Part shown: positions 51,558 through 61,176 of the stretch, one piece after another | How positions within the stretch are numbered: the first letter of the stretch is position 1 | Layout of the letters: each line of letters opens with the position of its first letter | Translations under genes and position numbers: made by a program | NCBI GenBank assembly: GCA_003219175.1 | Contig: QHPU01000044.1 | Coordinates: 1 to 64,000 of the forward strand | DNA length: 64,000 bases | Direction: 5' to 3' | Origin: Verrucomicrobiota bacterium | GTDB lineage: Bacteria; Verrucomicrobiota; Verrucomicrobiia; Chthoniobacterales; UBA10450 | Notes under the pieces: model-generated | Seen by the model: only the letters and a program-made list of their open reading frames with translations | Told to the model about the DNA's origin: nothing | The model's database searches: none

Positions 51558-52339
51558 CGTTTGTTTGTCATTGCCAGCGAGGTCGACCAGTTCCGCGGCG
51601 CGATCTTAAAGCCTCTGCGGCGGGATCTTTCGGTCCGAGCCGGAATGGCGGATTCGCTCGAGATGACATGAATCTCGCGCTTACTTAACAAGCGCCAATG
51701 TCCGCGCGGCAAGTCGCCGAGCCGCAAGTTTCCCATGCGGATTCGCGATAACATTTTCGCGTGGAATCCAAAGCGCTCGAGCATCCGGCGGATCTGTCGA
51801 TTAATCCCTTGCTCGAGGACAATGCGCAGATGCGTTGGCGAAGTTTGCTGCACGCGTTTGGCGCGGGCGCGTTTTCCATCCAGGACCACGCCGCGAAGTA
51901 ATCGCTGTGCCAGGTCCAGATTGGCCGCGCGATCGAGCACCACTTCATATTCCTTTTCGATTTTGAAACGCGGATGCGTCAGACGTTGCGTAAGCTCCCC
52001 GTCATTCGTGAGGAGCAGTAATCCTTCACTCTGGGCATCAAGTCGGCCGACATATGCCAACGAGGAAAATTTGGACGGCAGGAGGTCGTAAACCGTGTCC
52101 GTGATGTGCGGGTCGCGCCGCGTACACACAAGACCACGCGGTTTATTCAGTAAAATGTGAACGGGCGCGCGTTGATAGATCAGTTTCCCGTCGACTTTGA
52201 CGTAATCAGTCGGCCCGGGTTGAAAACGAAAATCAGTGCACGGTTTTCCATTCACCGTCACGCGCCCGCCGGCGATCAACTCATCCGCGCCGCGACGGGA
52301 TGTGATACCAGTGGCGGCGAGGAAACGATTCAGACGCAC
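51554..52339 (-). CDS. RsuA/RluB-family 23S/16S rRNA pseudouridine synthase with repeat-encoded C-terminal tail
   Basis: S4 domain MRLNRFLAATGITSRRGADELI; VGRLDAQSEGLLLLTNDGELTQRLTHP; ATGA overlap with SDR gene. Confidence 0.93.
   Translation of the reverse strand: MRLNRFLAATGITSRRGADELIAGGRVTVNGKPCTDFRFQPGPTDYVKVDGKLIYQRAPVHILLNKPRGLVCTRRDPHITDTVYDLLPSKFSSLAYVGRLDAQSEGLLLLTNDGELTQRLTHPRFKIEKEYEVVLDRAANLDLAQRLLRGVVLDGKRARAKRVQQTSPTHLRIVLEQGINRQIRRMLERFGFHAKMLSRIRMGNLRLGDLPRGHWRLLSKREIHVISSESAIPARTERSRRRGFKIAPRNWSTSLAMTNKR
51566..51668. repeat. GTCAT-type inverted repeat element (R12) forming rluB-like 3' end
   Basis: TGTCATTGCCAGCGAGG ... GCGGGATCTTTCGGTCCGAGCC ... CGCTCGAGATGACA. Confidence 0.75.
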
Positions 52340-52417
52340 TTCATGTTCGTTGAAGCGTTAAAAAGTGAAACTGGGCCTCTTTAACCCTTCATCGCTTCAA
52401 TTCTTCAACGGCACCAA

Positions 52418-52573
52418 TTAAACATCCGGCTTGGTCTTAGGCAGCCCAATCACCTTGCTCGTTTCTTTCCATTGAGCGCGTTTTTTGAGCAAATCTACGC
52501 GCTCGAACCGTTTCAAAACGTTGCGCTTGGCGGCAATAGTACTGGCTCCTCTGAGACTGCGATGTTGTGACAT
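52418..52573 (-). CDS. Small basic protein, Verrucomicrobia/Chlamydiae type
   Basis: Below the ORF-track length cutoff. Hand translation: MSQHRSLRGASTIAAKRNVLKRFERVDLLKKRAQWKETSKVIGLPKTKPDV*. Confidence 0.85.
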   Translation of the reverse strand: MSQHRSLRGASTIAAKRNVLKRFERVDLLKKRAQWKETSKVIGLPKTKPDV

Positions 52574-52697
52574 GGGATAAGGGTAAAACGATGCTAAAGG
52601 GTTGAAGCGTTGCAGCGTTGAGGCATTGAATGGTTAACTGGTGAATCGGACGGGGGCAGGGGACAGTAGCCAGGTGCCGCCTTATTTCAAACCGCCA

Positions 52698-54494
52698 TTA
52701 CAATTGATTCGAAAGAATGATGTAAGTGCCGAAGCTCGCCACCTGGTGATAAACATGAAAATGCTGCGTTAGTAATTCACGCCAGTAAGTGACCCGATCT
52801 TGTTCGATAATGAGAAAAACGGGGCGTGGGACACGCCAGTGCTCGAGCGCCGCTTTCTCGTCGAGGAAAAGATTGCGCTGCTCCGCGGTAAGAGGAATCC
52901 GCGGATCGGGCTCCTGATTGACCATCGCGAACTTACGCTCGAGATAAAACCCCAGGCTGCTGGCGACACCGGGCGAGCTCTCAAATAGCACTTCGCCATT
53001 CCTTCCTAAACGGCCGTTCAAGAATCGAGCTGCGTCAGCCAGCGAGAAAAAGGGAGCGATGCGCGCGATGCCGCTGACCATGCAAAGACCAACTACAATC
53101 ATTCCCCCGGCGAGGCCGACGGTAACGATTTTTTCCCGACCCCGCCGCATCAGATACATGGTGGCAAGCGCACCAATCAAAAGCGCAATTGCCGTAATCG
53201 CGAGAAGTGGCCGGAACTGCACCCACACGCTGGGGGGCATGTCTGCCAGCGCCTTCCAGGCGGTCCAGCGAAAATCTGTTTCGCCCCAATCGCGTTCGGT
53301 TGCAGGAACTAAAGCTGGCAGCAGCAAAGCGATAATACCGATGATCATTCCGGTAAGGGCAACGATTGCGACGCCGGCGTTGCGGAGAGGACTTGAGGCG
53401 CGCTCGAAAATCATTGCCGCCCACAGGGAGAAAGCGCTGAACATGCTCAGGGCGTAGTAATCCTGCCGCTGCCCGATCGCCAGCACCGGAACCAGGACCA
53501 CCAGAGCCCAAACCATTGGTAGCGCATTCTGGAAGGTGATCTCCCGAGGCCGCATCACCCGGCGCCAGGAAACGATCAATACAGGCAGAATTACCACCGA
53601 CCATGGAAACCACCATGCCAGGTGGCTGGCGGCGAATTGCCACCGCGGAACGTCGTCGTACCAAGTCCCGTTAGGATAGCGCCCGATCAAATGTTTGGTC
53701 CATTCCTCTGTAACGTACCGGTGGAATGCGCCATCGAAATGCATTTCGACCCAGATATACCAGGGCCCGATGATGGCCAGAAAAACCAATAGATATGGCC
53801 ACCACAAAAGCGAGCGAAACCGAACCCGCGCCTCGCGATAAAAAATCGCGAGCACACCAAACGTCGCTGCCGGAAGAACCAAACCATGCGGACCTTTCGT
53901 CAGACACGCAAGCGCGGCGCAAATCCAGAAACCGGCGAACCAGATTCGTCGCTGACGTCGTTGCTGGAAGCCGGCGAGTCCGCAATAGATCGCTCCGGCG
54001 AAGAAGGCACTAAAAAGTGGCTCCGGCATGACGATACGACCGAAAATGAATGTCCCGCTCAGGGAAAGGTAAATCAGCCCGGCGGCGAATCCGCGCCAAT
54101 AATCGGCCAGCCGTTCGCCAACTAAAAATGTGAATATCGCCGTCGCCACCACCGACAGCGCGATCGGAACACGCGTGGCTGCGGTGTGGACGCCAAACAA
54201 TTTATAGCTGGCGATGATTAGCCAGTAAAGTAACGGCGGCTTTTGCAAACGTGGAATGCTGTCGTTCGTCGGCAGTAAATACTGACCCGTTTGAATCATT
54301 TCTCGCGCAGCCGCGGCGTATTGGCCTTCCGTCTCGCTATAAAGGTCGCCGATGCCGATGGTGCCGAGATGCAACAACACCGCCAGCGCGATCAGAATAG
54401 CGAAGAGCGCGTGTCGTGTCGGCGGGGGCGGCAACGCCGCCTGTGGCCTCAGGAAGGTTTCCTCAATCGTGAGAGTCCCGGTGCCCGTAGTCAT
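52698..54494 (-). CDS. Glycosyltransferase family 39 (ArnT-like)
   Basis: IGIGDLYSETEGQYAAAAREMIQTGQYLLPTNDSIPRLQKPPLLYWLI; multiple TM. Confidence 0.9.
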   Translation of the reverse strand: MTTGTGTLTIEETFLRPQAALPPPPTRHALFAILIALAVLLHLGTIGIGDLYSETEGQYAAAAREMIQTGQYLLPTNDSIPRLQKPPLLYWLIIASYKLFGVHTAATRVPIALSVVATAIFTFLVGERLADYWRGFAAGLIYLSLSGTFIFGRIVMPEPLFSAFFAGAIYCGLAGFQQRRQRRIWFAGFWICAALACLTKGPHGLVLPAATFGVLAIFYREARVRFRSLLWWPYLLVFLAIIGPWYIWVEMHFDGAFHRYVTEEWTKHLIGRYPNGTWYDDVPRWQFAASHLAWWFPWSVVILPVLIVSWRRVMRPREITFQNALPMVWALVVLVPVLAIGQRQDYYALSMFSAFSLWAAMIFERASSPLRNAGVAIVALTGMIIGIIALLLPALVPATERDWGETDFRWTAWKALADMPPSVWVQFRPLLAITAIALLIGALATMYLMRRGREKIVTVGLAGGMIVVGLCMVSGIARIAPFFSLADAARFLNGRLGRNGEVLFESSPGVASSLGFYLERKFAMVNQEPDPRIPLTAEQRNLFLDEKAALEHWRVPRPVFLIIEQDRVTYWRELLTQHFHVYHQVASFGTYIILSNQL

Positions 54495-54929
54495 TTAGTG
54501 AGAGTCGCTCAGCGCACTGCGATATTGGTCCCAGCTCTCAGGCAGTCGCAACAATTTTGCCGAAGGCATCTGGATCAATGCCAGCATCTGCCGGCATTCG
54601 GCAACGAGAACATTCTTTTGCACAATCCGAAAGGCGCACCAAAAGCGGACGCGATCGAGCCGATCGAGCCAACCCTCGACAGTGAGATGGTCACCAAGCT
54701 TGGCGGCGCGGCGATAATCAATCTCGGTGCGAATGACGACTGGGTATCTTTGCGTAGCGGCCATTTCTGTCAGCTTCAGTCCAAGTTGTTCGGCCAGCAG
54801 AGTGCGCGCGATTTCGATGAAACGCAGATAGGCAATGTTATGAACAACACCACCACAATCGGTATCGAAAAACATCACCTGCACTTCCGTACGAACACGG
54901 GGCGCCTCGGGAGTGGTCATATCGGCCAA
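54495..54929 (-). CDS. Acyl-CoA thioesterase (hotdog fold, YbgC-like)
   Basis: VQVMFFDTDCGGVVHNIAYLRFIEIAR. Confidence 0.9.
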   Translation of the reverse strand: MADMTTPEAPRVRTEVQVMFFDTDCGGVVHNIAYLRFIEIARTLLAEQLGLKLTEMAATQRYPVVIRTEIDYRRAAKLGDHLTVEGWLDRLDRVRFWCAFRIVQKNVLVAECRQMLALIQMPSAKLLRLPESWDQYRSALSDSH

Positions 54930-55015
54930 TGATTTGCAAATGCGCGCCCGAAAGCAACGTTATGAATGGAGTGTTGGAGTATTGCTGACCTGGAAACCAT
55001 CAGTCCATCCCTCCA

Positions 55016-56911
55016 CTACTCCATGGCTCCGCGTCTCGCCATCATCTGCTCGATTCCTGTAATAACTTCGGCGCTCGTGACCGCAGCCATGCAACGGAAA
55101 TCGAGCGGGCACTCCCGCAAAAAACAGGGACTGCATTCAACATGATGCCGAAAAATCCGATGCCCCTGACCTAGTGGGCCGGTGCGTTGCGGTTCGGTCG
55201 AACCAAAAATCGAAACTGTCGGAACGCGAAGCAAATTGGCCAGGTGCATTGTCCCGGTATCGTTAGTAAGCAGAAGGTCGCAATCGCGCAGTTCATTGAT
55301 TAACTGCTCGAGGGTAGTTTGGCCGATCCGATTCACGCATTTGTCACCCAGCATCGCTGTGATTTTGGCGCCAATAGCGCCATCACCGGCCGTGCCGAAG
55401 AGAACCCAGTGCACTGGGAATCGCGCTGCAATTTCTTGCGCCACTTCTGCGAAATGTGGCCATTGTTTTGCCGGTCCGTATTCCGCGCCAGGGCAAAGCC
55501 CGAATCTAAATTGCTCCCGGCGGTCTGTAACCGAATTGGCGGCGGGAAATTGCGCCCGCACCACCGCCCCCAGCGTGGTGGCGAGCTCGAGATATTTGTA
55601 GGTTTGATGAACGATACCGAGGGGTATGCTCTCGCGCGGAGATTGATTAATCAGCCAGCGCCGCCAGTGCCCCCGCCAGCCTACACGCCGTGGAATACCC
55701 GCCAGAAAAACTTCGAGCGCGCTGCGCAACGAGTTAGGAAAAAGAATTGCCACATCGAATGGCGGCCTTCGACAAAATAATCGTGCCGCCGCGACAACGG
55801 ATTTTGACGGCAATGCGATGACCTCATCGACTTCGGGCACGATTTTCCAGAGCGCCGCTAGTTTTTCCGGAACGGCAATGCTGACATGCGTATCAGGGCG
55901 TCCGCTTTTTATCGCTCTGACCGCCGGCACGCTCATGACGGCGTCGCCCAGCCAATTGCTGCTCCGAATCAAAATCCGGAACGGTTTCAGCTCAATACCG
56001 TCGGGCAGAAAAACACCGCGCTTGTATTTCGCGAGGAGGAAATTTGGCCGTGGCGTTTTCCAGCGATTGTGCACCCAGAACCAATCTTCCGGTACGCGCC
56101 GGACTTGTTCTTCCACAATTTCATTACCGCGCGCCGTCAACTTCTCAATCGATTCGCCCGCGCCTTCGATTGGCGGTCCGGCAATTGCGCGCCAGCGCGC
56201 AAAACCGTCGGTATGAACGGCGAACCCGATTAATGCCGCCTGCGTTCGGCGTGCCAGCAGCGCCGGCAATGGTGTTGTCGAAGCCAGCTTGCAAAAAAAG
56301 GGTGTCCACAGGCCGCCGTCTCCTGCATGCTGATCCATCAGAATCCCGATGCCACCGCCACTGCGCAACAGTTCAATCGCTTTGGCGAACCCTTCGCTGC
56401 GCTCAAAAACCTCAAGACCGAATCGGCTGCGCACTTCGCGAACATGGCGATCGATATGTGGATTGCGGATGCGTTGATAAATCGTGGCGGTGCGGTGACC
56501 GCGGAGGAAATACGGGAACAATCGAGTGCAAAACTCCCAGGAACCGATGTGGCTTAAAAACAACACGACCGGCTGCTTTTTCCGGAAACAATTTTCGATG
56601 TGCTCGAGATTCTCGATTTGCACCCGCCGCAGAATTTTTTCGGTCGGCATTTGGGGGAACTTCACGCTGCAAAGCAGGTTCGCGCCCAACTGTTGAAAAT
56701 GGCGACGTACGATCCACCGCATCTGTTTTTCCGACAGTTCGCCGGCGAAGGCGATTCGCACATTGCACAGAGCAAGTTTTCGATATTGTGGTAGGACTAA
56801 CCAGGCAATGAGGCCGCCGATCTGTCCGATCGCGAATACAAGAGGGAGCGGTAGCAGTCCGAACAACCCTGTCCCGATGCGATAAAGCAGATAAACAGCG
56901 TAATCGACCAT
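55016..56911 (-). CDS. Fusion: lysophospholipid acyltransferase (LpxL/HtrB-like) + heptosyltransferase II (WaaF/GT9)
   Basis: N-half FLSHIGSWEFCTRLFPYFLRGHRTATIYQRIRNPHIDRHV, GILMDQHAGDGGLWTPFFCKLA; C-half ILIRSSNWLGDAVMSVPAVRAIK, LLLTNDTGTMHLANLLRVPTVSIFGSTEPQRTGP. Confidence 0.92.
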   Translation of the reverse strand: MVDYAVYLLYRIGTGLFGLLPLPLVFAIGQIGGLIAWLVLPQYRKLALCNVRIAFAGELSEKQMRWIVRRHFQQLGANLLCSVKFPQMPTEKILRRVQIENLEHIENCFRKKQPVVLFLSHIGSWEFCTRLFPYFLRGHRTATIYQRIRNPHIDRHVREVRSRFGLEVFERSEGFAKAIELLRSGGGIGILMDQHAGDGGLWTPFFCKLASTTPLPALLARRTQAALIGFAVHTDGFARWRAIAGPPIEGAGESIEKLTARGNEIVEEQVRRVPEDWFWVHNRWKTPRPNFLLAKYKRGVFLPDGIELKPFRILIRSSNWLGDAVMSVPAVRAIKSGRPDTHVSIAVPEKLAALWKIVPEVDEVIALPSKSVVAAARLFCRRPPFDVAILFPNSLRSALEVFLAGIPRRVGWRGHWRRWLINQSPRESIPLGIVHQTYKYLELATTLGAVVRAQFPAANSVTDRREQFRFGLCPGAEYGPAKQWPHFAEVAQEIAARFPVHWVLFGTAGDGAIGAKITAMLGDKCVNRIGQTTLEQLINELRDCDLLLTNDTGTMHLANLLRVPTVSIFGSTEPQRTGPLGQGHRIFRHHVECSPCFLRECPLDFRCMAAVTSAEVITGIEQMMARRGAME

Positions 56912-57035
56912 TGATTCGTGCCTACGTTTGCCTGTTCACAGCAGCAATCAATATTCGTTCTCGTTAGTTCCGGAGCTTTGGACCGGAGCCCGTTCAGGAG
57001 CGGGGCCGATCCCTCGCCAGCTCAGAAACGAACTA

Positions 57036-57123
57036 GACAGGATTAACAGGACTGGCAGGATTGGATTTGAAAAAAGCGACTTCTCCTCTGTAATCCTGTA
57101 ATGAATCATGTCCATCCTGTCTC
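57036..57123. repeat. ACAGGATTnACAGGA-type inverted repeat (R13)
   Basis: GACAGGATTAACAGGACTGGCAGGATTGGA ... TAATCCTGTAATGAATCATGTCCATCCTGTCTC. Confidence 0.8.
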
Positions 57124-57133
57124 TGCCCGATAA

Positions 57134-57856
57134 ATGAAAAAACAAGATCTTTGGCGTGGGTTGCAGCCGACAGCGAAGAGCGCGCTGGGCACCCGCGATT
57201 ATCGGGCGCCGGCGCTGGCAAAACGTCTTGCCGGTGTCGGTGTGGAAGCAGGGCAGATCGTATCCGCAAATCGTCGTTCGCTCGCGGCGGTCTGGATTCC
57301 GGGCGTAGAAATTTTCCCGCGCACCATTTACATGCAGAGGCATCGCGGATTGTTTGGAGAATTTGCCCGGCGCGACGAGGGAGTTTTGGCGAATCTGAAG
57401 TTCTGGCCCCGGCAGTGGGCGACCGCGCGCATGTTCGCCAACACCGCTAAAGGTTTTCACGTCCATCCGCCGTTTATTCCCGAAGGCGAAGACGCTGCGA
57501 AATGGTTGCGGCGACAATTCGCGAAAAAAATCTTGGCTAATTACGAGGCGGAACAGTGGGACGTGATGTTTTTCGTCCAGGGGCGCGTGGAGATGATTTT
57601 GCGCGATGTCCGCGAAGGATTTCGCAGCCGCCTCATGCATTTTTACATCGACGGCGATAATCATCGCAGCCCGAACAATGTGGCGGTCGTGATTCCACCG
57701 GGTGTCGCCCATGCCTTGCGAGTAGAGGGGAGTGAAGACGCCATCATGGTTTACGGCACGAGCACGAACTTTGAGCCGGCGTTTGAAGGCCGGATCGCCA
57801 GCGACGTGGAATCGGCGCTGTTGCCGGAAAGCTGGCGAAGTTTTCTGGCGGAGTAG
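57134..57856 (+). CDS. RmlC-like cupin / dTDP-4-dehydrorhamnose 3,5-epimerase-related protein
   Basis: RSRLMHFYIDGDNHRSPNNVAVVIPPGVAHALRVEGSEDAIMVYGTSTNFEPAFEGRI. Confidence 0.7.
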   Translation: MKKQDLWRGLQPTAKSALGTRDYRAPALAKRLAGVGVEAGQIVSANRRSLAAVWIPGVEIFPRTIYMQRHRGLFGEFARRDEGVLANLKFWPRQWATARMFANTAKGFHVHPPFIPEGEDAAKWLRRQFAKKILANYEAEQWDVMFFVQGRVEMILRDVREGFRSRLMHFYIDGDNHRSPNNVAVVIPPGVAHALRVEGSEDAIMVYGTSTNFEPAFEGRIASDVESALLPESWRSFLAE

Positions 57857-58543
57857 GTGAAGCGAAAGTTCGATCCGGCGGTGCCGGAATTGATGGACCG
57901 GCCGCAGCCGCTAACGCGGGAACTAGAACGCGATCTTGCCAACATTCGCTCACTTAATCGGTGGTTTGGCAGCTATCGGCAGGTGCGACATTTTTTGGTC
58001 CGTTGGCTGCAGCCGAACGACAAAGCACGAATTCTAGATGTTTCCACCGGATCGGGCGATATCCCTCGCCTGATTGTTGATTTTGCGCGAGGCGGAAATG
58101 TTTCGGTTCAGATCGACGCCATCGATCAACAAGCCGCGACCATCGAAATCGCCCGACGCCTCAGCAACGATTATCCCGAAATCGAATTTTTCTGCGCAAA
58201 CTTGTTCGCATGGAAGCCGTCAGAACCTTACGACATCGTCCTTTGTTCGCTCACCCTTCACCATTTCAGCGAAGATGACGCTGTTCGTGTCCTGCAAAAA
58301 TGCCGCGAGTTTACCCGTGAACACGTCTTGGTCGCCGACTTGCGGAGATCGCTCTGGCTGACGTTTGGGGTTTATCTGGTGACGACAACAATCTATCACG
58401 AGGCGATGACGAAAACCGATGCGCGCCTTTCCGCGGCGCGCGCCTTCAGTTTTGCTGAAGTGCGCGAGCTGGCTCGTCGCGCCGGCTGGAAGAATTTCGG
58501 ACACCGAAAATTCCCCGTCGGGCGCCAGGTAATCTGGTTGTAA
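57857..58543 (+). CDS. Class I SAM-dependent methyltransferase (UbiE-like)
   Basis: ILDVSTGSGDIPRLIVDFAR; DIVLCSLTLHHFSEDDAVRVL. Confidence 0.9.
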   Translation: MKRKFDPAVPELMDRPQPLTRELERDLANIRSLNRWFGSYRQVRHFLVRWLQPNDKARILDVSTGSGDIPRLIVDFARGGNVSVQIDAIDQQAATIEIARRLSNDYPEIEFFCANLFAWKPSEPYDIVLCSLTLHHFSEDDAVRVLQKCREFTREHVLVADLRRSLWLTFGVYLVTTTIYHEAMTKTDARLSAARAFSFAEVRELARRAGWKNFGHRKFPVGRQVIWL

Positions 58544-58633
58544 TCTGAAAATGGCTGATCAACTGCCGGCTTAGATAGTCGGCAGGTCCGACTGGCGTTG
58601 GTAAACAGTCGCTACTTGGTAAGGTGTTGGCGG

Positions 58634-59470
58634 ATGAGAGTTATCGAAGCGACGGAAGCCGCGCAGACGCATGTACGGGAGAGAGACACTAAGTCTGTCC
58701 TCGTGCCGACGATGGGAGCTTTGCATCGCGGGCATCTCAAGCTCATTCACGTTGCGCGGGAGCATGCTGGAAAGGATGGGGAAGTCGCGGTCAGCATTTT
58801 TGTCAATCCGTTGCAATTCGAGCCGGGTTCGGATTTCGAAAAGTATCCGCGCCCGGAAGCGGCCGACGAAAAACTCTGTGAAGAAGCAGGCGTGAATCTG
58901 CTATTTCGCCCACGCGACATGTATTTTGATGATCGCTCGGTCTACATCGAAGAAACGTCACTCTCTTCTGGTCTTTGCGGCGCGATGCGCCCGGGGCATT
59001 TCCGCGGCGTCTGCACCGTGGTGGCGAAACTATTTAATTTACTCACGCCTGATGCAGCGGTGTTCGGAGAAAAAGATTACCAGCAACTGGCGGTCATTCG
59101 CCGGATGGTGCGGGACCTGAATTTTCCGATCGAGATCATTGGTGTGCCGACAGTGCGCGAAGCGGATGGGCTGGCGTTGAGTTCGCGTAACCAATATCTG
59201 AATGCGGATGAGCGGACGCAGGCAACGGTGCTTTATCGTGCGATGACTCGAGTGAAGGAGCTGGCGGATGGGGGACAAAAGTCGGTGCGAGAATTGATCG
59301 ATGCGGCGAAAGGCGTAATTGCGTCTGCGAAAAGCGCACGCGTTGATTACGTCGCCATTGTCGATGCGGTTAATTTGCACTCTCTGGAAACGTTGCGGCC
59401 AAACGCAGTCATCGCGCTGGCGGTTTTCATCGGCAAAACGCGATTGATTGATAACCTGCGACTGACGTGA
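58634..59470 (+). CDS. panC: Pantothenate synthetase
   Basis: VPTMGALHRGHLKLI; VSIFVNPLQFEPGSDFEKYPR; FGEKDYQQLAVIRRMV. Confidence 0.96.
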   Translation: MRVIEATEAAQTHVRERDTKSVLVPTMGALHRGHLKLIHVAREHAGKDGEVAVSIFVNPLQFEPGSDFEKYPRPEAADEKLCEEAGVNLLFRPRDMYFDDRSVYIEETSLSSGLCGAMRPGHFRGVCTVVAKLFNLLTPDAAVFGEKDYQQLAVIRRMVRDLNFPIEIIGVPTVREADGLALSSRNQYLNADERTQATVLYRAMTRVKELADGGQKSVRELIDAAKGVIASAKSARVDYVAIVDAVNLHSLETLRPNAVIALAVFIGKTRLIDNLRLT

Positions 59471-61062
59471 AGGAGTTCGATTTCGTGGTGGTCGGGAGCG
59501 GGATCGCGGGCTTGAGCTTTGCCTTAAAAGCGGCGCAGCACGGGTCGGTGGCAGTGATCACGAAACGCAAAGGGGCCGACAGCAATACAGCATGGGCGCA
59601 GGGAGGGATCGCCTGTGTCACGAGCGATGAAGATTCATTTGAATTGCATGTACGCGACACGCTCGAAGCCGGTGCCGGACTGTGCGACGAAAAAGTCGTC
59701 CGTACGATCGTGACGGAAGGGCCGGAAGCGATCCACGAGCTGATCGACGTCGGCGTGCATTTCGATGAACGCAATGTGTCCGGTCATCGCGAGCTCGACC
59801 TTGGCCGCGAGGGCGGACACTCAAAGCGGCGAGTGTTGCATGTGCAGGACGTGACCGGGCGCGAGATCGAAAACAAGCTTCTGGCCGCACTGGGCCGATC
59901 GTCCCAAGTACAGTTGCTGGAAAATCACACTGCGATCGATTTGATCACGGCTGCGAAACTGGGATTCGCGACGGAAGATCGTTGTCTTGGTCTCTACTCA
60001 CTCGAGGAAAAAACCGGCAATGTCGAGACGATCCGAAGCGATCGCGTCGTGCTGGCTACCGGCGGATGCGGGAAGGTTTATGTCTATACCACCAACCCCG
60101 CGGTCGCGACTGGCGACGGGGTAGCGATGGCATGGCGCGCCGGTGTTGCCATCGCAAACATGGAGTTCGTGCAGTTCCATCCGACTTGCCTCTTTCATCC
60201 CGAGGAGCGTTCATTTCTGATTTCCGAAGCCGTCCGTGGCGAAGGCGGGACTTTGCGGGACAACCGTGGTGGGGATTTCATGCGGCGATATCACCCGCGC
60301 GGTTCGCTGGCTCCGCGCGATGTGGTGGCGCGTGCGATTGACGCTGAGATCAAGCGCAGCGGCGCACAATGCGTTTACCTCGATATCACGCACCAGCCCC
60401 AAGCGTTTTTGCGGGAACGGTTCCCGCACATTTTCGAGACTTGTTTGCAACTCGGAATCGACATGAGCCGGCAGCCCATTCCAGTGGTGCCGGCGGCGCA
60501 TTACCAATGTGGCGGAATTAGAACCGATGTTAACGGCGCTAGCAGTCTGCGCGGTTTGTTTGCCATCGGCGAAGTGGGCTGCACCGGCTTACATGGGGCG
60601 AATCGGCTGGCCAGCAATTCGTTGCTCGAAGGTGTGGTGGTAGCGCGCCGCGCTGTCGAGGCGATGGTACGCGAGTTTCCGCGGGAGCAAGACCATAAAA
60701 TCGCGCTGCCGGAATGGGTCGCGGGCGATGTCCAGGATGTGGACGAGCTGGTCGTGATCTATCACAACTGGGATGAGATCCGCCGCCTGATGTGGGATTA
60801 CGTTGGAGTCGTCCGTACGGACAAACGCCTGCAGCGCGCGGCCTCGCGTCTACGTAATCTTCAGAGAGAAATCCGGGAGTTTTACTGGAATTTCAAGGTG
60901 TCAGTCGATCTGCTGGAACTGCGAAATCTGGCCACAGTAGCGGCCCTGATTGTCGATAGCGCGCTTTTGCGAAAGGAGAGTAGAGGGCTGCACTATACCC
61001 TGGATTACCCGGAAACCGATGAGGTTCATTTCCGGCATGATACCGTGCTTTCGCGTGGTTAA
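59467..61062 (+). CDS. nadB: L-aspartate oxidase
   Basis: FVVVGSGIAGLSFALKAAQHG; NTAWAQGGIACV; GEVGCTGLHGANRLASNSLLEGVV. Confidence 0.97.
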   Translation: MKEFDFVVVGSGIAGLSFALKAAQHGSVAVITKRKGADSNTAWAQGGIACVTSDEDSFELHVRDTLEAGAGLCDEKVVRTIVTEGPEAIHELIDVGVHFDERNVSGHRELDLGREGGHSKRRVLHVQDVTGREIENKLLAALGRSSQVQLLENHTAIDLITAAKLGFATEDRCLGLYSLEEKTGNVETIRSDRVVLATGGCGKVYVYTTNPAVATGDGVAMAWRAGVAIANMEFVQFHPTCLFHPEERSFLISEAVRGEGGTLRDNRGGDFMRRYHPRGSLAPRDVVARAIDAEIKRSGAQCVYLDITHQPQAFLRERFPHIFETCLQLGIDMSRQPIPVVPAAHYQCGGIRTDVNGASSLRGLFAIGEVGCTGLHGANRLASNSLLEGVVVARRAVEAMVREFPREQDHKIALPEWVAGDVQDVDELVVIYHNWDEIRRLMWDYVGVVRTDKRLQRAASRLRNLQREIREFYWNFKVSVDLLELRNLATVAALIVDSALLRKESRGLHYTLDYPETDEVHFRHDTVLSRG

Positions 61063-61176
61063 TACTTGGAACAGTTGCTGCTGCAATTGTAAGTAGCCCG
61101 CTGGGAAAGGGTTCCTAAAAAGGAGGAAAACCCCTTGCCTGGCGGCAGGTTTTCGGATAGAAGAGGCCACCCGCTA

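Noticed and set aside
56044-56811. 255-aa plus-strand ORF
   Set aside because: Antisense to the LpxL half of the fusion gene; no domain pattern.
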